Assembly (NCBI RefSeq): GCF_000715075.1
Contig: NC_134096.1
Location: 69,941,026-70,005,025, forward strand
Origin: Nicotiana tabacum
Lineage: Eukaryota > Streptophyta > Magnoliopsida > Solanales > Solanaceae
Reading direction: 5' to 3'
Length of the DNA: 64,000 nucleotides
The notes below the pieces were generated by a model that saw nothing but the letters and a program-made list of their open reading frames with translations, made no database searches and was not told where the DNA came from. Of this stretch, positions 58,324 through 64,000 are shown piece after piece (position 1 is the stretch's first letter; each line of letters starts with the position of its first letter). A program made the translations under genes and the position numbers.

Positions 58324-59369
58324 TGTGTTAACCTTGCATCTTGTTTTTGGATGAGATCACTGCATGTTAACTGCTTCAGACACGGGGATATATCCACAAT
58401 TTGTTACAACGGTTGCCAGGCGCTTCAACCATAGTGTTCAGTAGCATGGATAGATTTTGCCAACTCTCCAGCTGCTTTTCAAAACCATCGAATGGAATAA
58501 TAGAGAGGGAATAGAACCAAACAACCTATTGAAAATGCATTCACTTGTTGTATCTTCTCTTTTACCATTTTAGTGTTGGGAAGAGTTCTCCAGGAAAGGT
58601 CAGGCTGTTCTATGATTTAGAACATCCTAATGTACCAATTAAAGAAGGAATTGTTATTGTTACTGTTTGCGCGCGCGCGCGTTCTTTTTTCCTTCTTTTC
58701 GCAGCACTCATAGAAGTAGTCTCCTAAATTGCGTGGACTGATCCTAACAATCGAAAGAGAAAAAAAAAAGTTGCTTGGACTGATCCTCATGCTTCCTTAG
58801 CTACGCTTACATCTCCAACCTATTCATTTTTAAGTATGGTTTTCTTCTATTTCTCTCTTATATTTTCCTTTGAATTTCCTTTCAATCATGATTTTCCAGT
58901 TAACTTAAATTTTCAAATGGCAGCAAGTTGAGCAGGTGGTGGTATCATTCAGATTTTATCGATGTCCCCAAAGTTAATATGAATTGCTAAAAAAGCTATC
59001 CATCAAAATCTTCAATCTATTTTCCCCTTAAGTTATTCAAAGTTTTGCACATCACAGTGACTAACAATTTTTTTTTTTTTTTTTTTTTTTTGAAGTATCA
59101 AAGTGTGGCTTATTAATTACAGATTAAGATCAGTTACTAAGTTAGGACAAAGATATGGACGCTTCTCAAAAGATTAAGCAAGTAGGATGCTACTCTTGAA
59201 GACAACTAAATATGCAGTCAAGAAAAATACAATAATACAGTATCCGATGAAACCGAGCCAAAAGGTCAATTTATTAATCGTTTAAACTCCCTCTATGTCA
59301 TCTTACTTATTAATTTCCATTCCAGCTGTACCCTACTGAGTCAAGAAGTAAATAATGAAGATTAATAGT

Positions 59370-59742
59370 TTTTTTGGCCAAGCTTCTAAAATCTGCTTAT
59401 TTTGAGAAGTGTTTTTTTCAAAAGTGTTTTTAAAAAAGTATTTTTGGCGAGAATCGGTATGTGTTTGGCTAAATAATTTGAAAAACACTTTTGAGCACTA
59501 ACTAGTATTTGGCCAAACTTTTGAAAACTGCTTCTTAGTATATTTTTCTCAAAAGTACTTCTCAAAAAAGTGCTTTTTGAAGAGAAGCTATATTTTTCTG
59601 CTTCTGTTTCTCATCAAAAATACTTTTTTTTTCTTCTTATAAAAGCTTGGCCAAACACCTCAATTTTTGGCCTAAAACACTTTTGACAAAAAAAAAAAAA
59701 AGAGCACTTTTGGCCTCAAAAAAACTTGGCCCAACAGGCTAT
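59370..59742. mobile_element. MITE-like palindromic repeat
   Basis: The left end tttttttggccaagctt and the right end aaaaaaacttggcccaac are inverted partners. The body is full of inverted aaaagtgcttttt, aaaagtactt and ggccaaac words, so the whole stretch can fold back on itself. Precise ends and a target duplication could not be fixed, so the superfamily is left open. Confidence 0.6.
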
Positions 59743-60001
59743 AACAGTAGTAAAACCTCATAAGGAGGAAGTAGATGTCAATCCAATAATGTTAGCGAAA
59801 TCCTGGAGTACTGCAAGTGATATAGGACAAAATATCCAGCCTGTTACTCTTTCTAGCTGCAGGCTGATGAATTGATAGATTGGCCTTCTCTCTTTTTACA
59901 TAAGACGTATTTCACGTTAGGCCAAGGGAGCTTAAAATGAATGTGGATGTTTTTCAAGGAAGATACAAACTATTTCACTCAACTAGTACCTATCTATACA
60001 C

Positions 60002-60808
60002 TAGGGATGTCAATAGTTCGGTTCGACCGGTTATTTTATAAAATTTATACCGTATCAATTTTTCAGTTATTCTATTATGTATAATCAAAATTAGACTTTT
60101 CGAAACCGTCCCAATTATGTCGGTTGCTCGGTTAGATTAGTTTTTGGTATTTTTTTTAATGTCATGTAAAAGTCACTAGTAGAAGTATATGTACTTTCAT
60201 TAGTTTTATAGAACTAAGCAAAATTCTTGACATTTTTACTGTTTAAGGGGTGATAAATTAAAAAAAATCTGAAAGATGGCCAGAATAGATCCGTCAATTA
60301 TTCTACATCAGCGTCAAAAAAACTAAGCAAATACAAAAAAAATATAAATCACACGAGTGGAAAGATATTAAACAAATTGGGACTCAAGAATAAAATCTAT
60401 AGAAGATTAAATATTCAAAAAGATAATACTAAATCATACGAAATAAAACATATTCAATATATTGTAGTTTGCTACTCATAATCGCTAGAATACTTTGTAT
60501 CTTGCTAGTGAATATGCTGGAAATAATTTAGTTTCAATAGGAATAGCATAATAGTTTTGAGAACTAGGATTTTGAGTTTAATTACTTGTGGCTTGTAACT
60601 GTTTTTATAATTTCAACGGCCAAGAAAAAATTTAATGCTTTGTTATTTTTATACTTAATACAAAAAAATATTTTTCACATGTAAATTTATTCGATACGAT
60701 TATAGATTTATATAAAAACCTACGATTTTATTAAAATAAACCTAAAAATCAGTACGGTACGGTTGAGTCGGTTTAGTCGATTTTTTAAATATCCATTGAC
60801 ACCCCCTA
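60002..60808. mobile_element. Non-autonomous DNA element with inverted ends
   Basis: The left end is TAGGGATGTCAAT and the right end, complemented, is TAGGGGGTGTCAAT. Subterminal words are also inverted (ggttcgaccggtt on the left, gtacggtacggttgagtcggttt on the right). About 807 bp, AT-rich, no coding frame. The TAG ends would suit a hAT element, but the 8-bp flanks do not match cleanly. Confidence 0.5.
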
Positions 60809-61106
60809 CATACATCACATCCCCAATTTTCCATTGGCTCCATCTTTATCATTGACAGGACCATATGGCATAAAACAAAAAATAACGAATTTAGCAGAAC
60901 TTCTTGGTTAGACAGCAGCCACTAGGTTCCATTGTCAACCTTATCAATAACAATAATTAAAGATATGGGACTCCATCCATCAAGAAAATGAACCTATAAA
61001 CAGCAGTTTGATGGATATCCTCCCATATGAGCTAGTAATTAGTAACATTCTATAGCAGTTTAACGAGTTCTAAAGGAATACAACAGTACTGGACTCTGTT
61101 GGTGAA

Positions 61107-62859
61107 ATGGAAGACGAGATTCAAACAAGAAGTTACTGGAGATGGACCAAACAAGACTTTTTTCCAGAAGACTCTTTCCAGAATTGGAGCACATACCGAT
61201 CAGCACTATCACAAACATTTTCCAGATTCAAGGACCGAGTTGCAAGCCGTTCTGAGGATGCTGATGAGATTGGGGAGATAAGGAAACAAAGTGAGAATGA
61301 GATGAAACGTTGCCTTAGTTGGTGGGACCTCACCTGGTTTGGCTTTGGCTCGGTTATTGGAGCAGGCATCTTTGTACTCACTGGCCAAGAAGCTCACAAG
61401 CATGCCGGACCAGCTATAATATTATCCTATGTGGCTTCTGGCATTTCAGCGATGCTCTCTGTATTCTGCTATACAGAATTTGCGGTAGAAATTCCTGTAG
61501 CAGGAGGGTCATTTGCGTACATCAGAGTAGAACTAGGAGATTTTGCGGCCTTTATCACAGCAGGAAACATAATTCTTGGATCCATTGCTGGAGGTGCAGC
61601 AGTAGCAAGAGCCTGGACTTCTTACTTTACAACACTCCTGAACCTTCATCCAAACTCTTTACGCATACATACAAACCTCGCCAGACGGGTTCAACTTATT
61701 AGATCCAATAGCTGTTGCAGTTCTAGTAATTACATCAATAATTGCAATAAGCAGCACTAGAAGAACTTCATATTTCAACTGGATAGCATCCGCAGTAAAT
61801 ATGATGGTGATTTTATTTGTCATAGTTGCTGGATTTGCTCATGCCAATAGCTCAAACTTGACACCCTTTATGCCACATGGTGCCAAAGGTATTTTTGTTG
61901 CAGCAGCAATTGTGTATTTTGCATATGGGGGTTTTGACAACATTGCAACCATGGCAGAGGAAACAAAAAATCCATCAAAAGATATACCACTAGGATTGCT
62001 AGGGTCAATGTCAATTATCACCGTGATATATTGCTTGATGGCACTTTCACTGAGTATGATGCAGAAGTATACTGATATAGACCCTAATGCCGCTTACTCT
62101 GTTGCATTTCAAAGCGTGGGAATGAAATGGGCAAAATATCTGGTAGCCCTTGGAGCTCTTAAGGGAATGACCACTGTCCTTTTGGTAGGAGCGATTGGGC
62201 ACGCACGCTACACCACTCACATCGCACGAGTTCACATGATTCCACCATGGTTTGCACTTGTTCACCCAAAGACAGGAACTCCCATAAATGCAACTCTATT
62301 GATCAGACTTGCAAGTGCCTGTATAGCCTTCTTTTCAAGTTTGGATGTCTTGACAAGTTTGTTATCCGTAAGCAGCCTTCTTATATCGATGATGATGGCT
62401 GTTGCTCTGCTTGTGAGGAGATATTATGTCAGAGGTATCACCCCCCGAACGAATTTTTTGAAGCTAACCTTTTTTTTACAGGTCATAATTCTATCTTCCA
62501 TAGGGACTTCTGCTTACTGGGGACTGAACCCTAATGGTTGGCTTGGCTACACAATAACTGTTCCCCTTTGGTTCCTGGCAACTTTGGCAATATCAGTTCT
62601 TTTGCCACAGGAAAGAACACCAAAAGTTTGGGGAGTCCCACTGGTTCCATGGTTCCCATCCCTCTCAATTGCAATAAACTTGTTTCTCATGGGATCATTA
62701 GGAGCTCAGGCATTTATAAGGTTTGGCATATGTACGGCTGTAATGCTGATGTATTATATTCTTTTTGGCCTCCATGCAACTTATGACATGGCTCGTCAAC
62801 CAAAGAAGGTAATGTCGTCAAAGATCTCGGAAGAAGACGTGGAAAAAGCCAGATCATAA
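61107..62859 (+). CDS. CAT: Cationic amino acid transporter, broken by one extra base
   Basis: Plant CATs of the APC superfamily carry Lys, Arg, His and some neutral amino acids across the plasma membrane or tonoplast. The gene is a single exon; the first frame (61107-61760) has the N-terminal SYWRWTKQDFFPEDSF block, KRCLSWWDLTWFGFGSVIGAGIF (substrate-binding GAGIF turn, residues 81-89), and EIPVAGGSFAY. The second frame (to 62859) carries the remaining membrane segments, FAYGGFDNIATMAEETKNPSKDIP, VGAIGHARYTTHIARVHMIPPWFA, and ends LFGLHATYDMARQPKK. The two frames meet at codon 192, where one surplus C (61681 or 61682) shifts the reading. Read in the first frame, translation stops after 217 residues. 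The total span without that base fits about 583 residues, the normal CAT5/CAT8-like length. Either a real loss-of-function change or a sequencing error. Confidence 0.88.
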
Positions 62860-63185
62860 GTTTTTTTACACCTACCAAGAAATTTGGACTTGAGTCCCCA
62901 TCGCACTTATTCCTGAAATCATAAGATTTATGTTAGATGAAGTCATTTGCTGTAGAAATAGCAACACACAATTCTACCATTATGAATAATGAGAACTGTC
63001 AACTACAGCTCATGTTAGACGTACATTCTCAAGAATCTCAACTACAGTCAAGTCCATAATAGAGAAAAAGTATAGATGCTACGTTACAGGAGGGAAAACA
63101 TGTAAAGTAAGAAGATAAACATCAGCAGATAGGAAAAACATTCTAAATCAAGATTAAAGATAGGTTAAAAAATTGAAAACTTACT
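62860..63185. other. 3' flank of the transporter gene
   Basis: AT-rich, with no reading frame or repeat signature recognised. A polyadenylation region is expected here but no single signal stands out. Confidence 0.4.
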
Positions 63186-63416
63186 TCAAGGAGCTAGTAG
63201 TGTTTGTATCATTTTCATATTTTCTTGAACTTTTCTAAAACCCGAGCAATGCTTCTCAGAAGCTTCGGTACCAACTTCCATGCCACATATCCGAGTGCCA
63301 CTTGACAAAATATGTCCCCCAAAAGTTACAATTTCTGCATAATGATCATTCATAAAAGCACCAAAATAAGTTGGATCCATATCATCCCAATGAAAATCAT
63401 GTAGCTTCATGTCCAT
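63186..63416 (-). pseudogene. Possible gene fragment of unknown kind
   Basis: A minus-strand frame of 76 residues starting MDMKLHDFHWDDMDPTYF has protein-like composition (Asp, Trp, His, Cys). Upstream on the same strand, 63700-63535 also looks coding-like (a stretch ending KRLKHEKTVEDDKISVV, then a stop). They could be remnants or exons of one minus-strand gene that continues beyond the window. I do not recognise the family, and no good splice sites join them with certainty. Confidence 0.25.
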
Positions 63417-64000
63417 AAAAAAAGAGTGTATTTGATGGATAAATGAACCTAGAAAATGGTAACAAGCTTAAGAATTCAAAAACTGAGAAACATCTGAATT
63501 TTGAAAACTTTCAAATGAATATTACTAGACTAAAACAGTAATATCACTCGCTGCAACCACCGAAATTTTGTCATCTTCTACTGTTTTTTCATGCTTCAAC
63601 CTCTTGCACATCATGAAAGCATCATGTGATGACCCTGTGGAGTTCTCACTACCATTGTCAACTTGAGTTTCAAGCTTCTCATATGCAACCACCACTCACA
63701 ATATCTCTTTCACCCACCATTGTGATCCCAAGTTAGTTGCGAAAAATAATAATTCTAATAGCTGTACCACAAGAAAATTAAATCAACATATGAAAGATGC
63801 ACCAGCAGATACGTTAGTTCCTTTACCAATCAAAAGAACGGCAGATATTAGTATGTACAGTCACCTACTAACTTAAACAACTCAAAAAATCAGAAAAATT
63901 GCAAATCTGGCTTCTAAGGTTAGTGGGGGGGGGGGGGGCTACTATTACATGAACAAAGAAATAAACAACTAGTAAATGCAAATCACACAGAAGCGCAGTA
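63417..64000. other. Window end, low-information DNA with a G run
   Basis: It contains the coding-like trace mentioned in the previous entry (63535-63700, minus) and a run of 14 G (63925-63938). Nothing else is identifiable. Confidence 0.4.

Larger units (their letters stand above)
58324..61106. other. Intergenic region with MITE-like repeats
   Basis: It contains a (GC)n run (58669-58681), a 24-base T run (59068-59091), a palindromic MITE-like repeat (about 59370-59742) and a longer inverted-end element (60002-60808), listed separately. The rest shows no gene. The 300 bp before the transporter ATG lack a clear TATA box; ctatag near 61052 is a weak candidate. Confidence 0.55.

Noticed and set aside
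58669..58681. GC repeat as a Z-DNA or regulatory element
   Set aside because: A very short simple repeat between genes; nothing else around it supports a function.

Overview
The window reads as nuclear DNA of a flowering plant, most likely a nightshade relative (Nicotiana-like). The grounds are introns with GT..AG borders, plant versions of two conserved genes, and layers of Ty3/gypsy LTR retrotransposons with very long LTRs. The species is inference; no rRNA, organellar or bacterial features were seen.

Layout. Positions 1-48596 are almost entirely nested retrotransposons. A plus-strand element (LTR from 3356, primer-binding site 16359, gag from 16555) was entered twice. A minus-strand gag-only element (4011-13564) sits in its LTR, and a minus-strand chromovirus of Tekay/Del type (16927-28393, broken gag-protease-RT-RNaseH-integrase-chromodomain) sits in its gag. 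The gag resumes at 28399 and stops at 29330, where an Ogre/Tat-like LTR region begins; that region is split by a solo LTR (30589-33471) with perfect 5-bp target duplications. Next come a 3' LTR piece (34325-35517) carrying six 52-bp hairpin repeats, the leader and LTR of a second Ogre/Tat-like element on the minus strand (35518-38702), and another chromovirus-type LTR (38703-39661 and 47272-48596) interrupted by a non-coding element with two LTR ends (39662-47271).

Positions 48597-64000 form a gene-bearing segment: a small cysteine-rich defensin-like secreted peptide (50552-51404, two exons), a ten-exon TAM41-type mitochondrial CDP-diacylglycerol synthase (53058-58323), and a single-exon cationic amino acid transporter (61107-62859) broken by one extra base near codon 192. 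Small non-autonomous elements lie between and inside them: a Helitron (49443-49775), a hAT-type MITE with perfect 8-bp duplications inside a TAM41 intron (54446-54829), and two further MITE-like repeats near 59.4 and 60.4 kb. The three genes show no sign of a shared pathway.

The most unusual signal is in the LTRs. Copies from different families repeat one modular plan: a GC-rich array of short CpG-rich words, then 520-540 bp later a splice-donor-like GTAAGT block, then a family-specific tandem array of short hairpins, then a conserved CTCGTCACTACTC box and a splice-acceptor-like TTTTTGTGCAG. The order is constant although the array sequences differ, and one array shows compensatory stem changes. 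This suggests an intron-like, structured region within these LTRs, which I infer and cannot test here.
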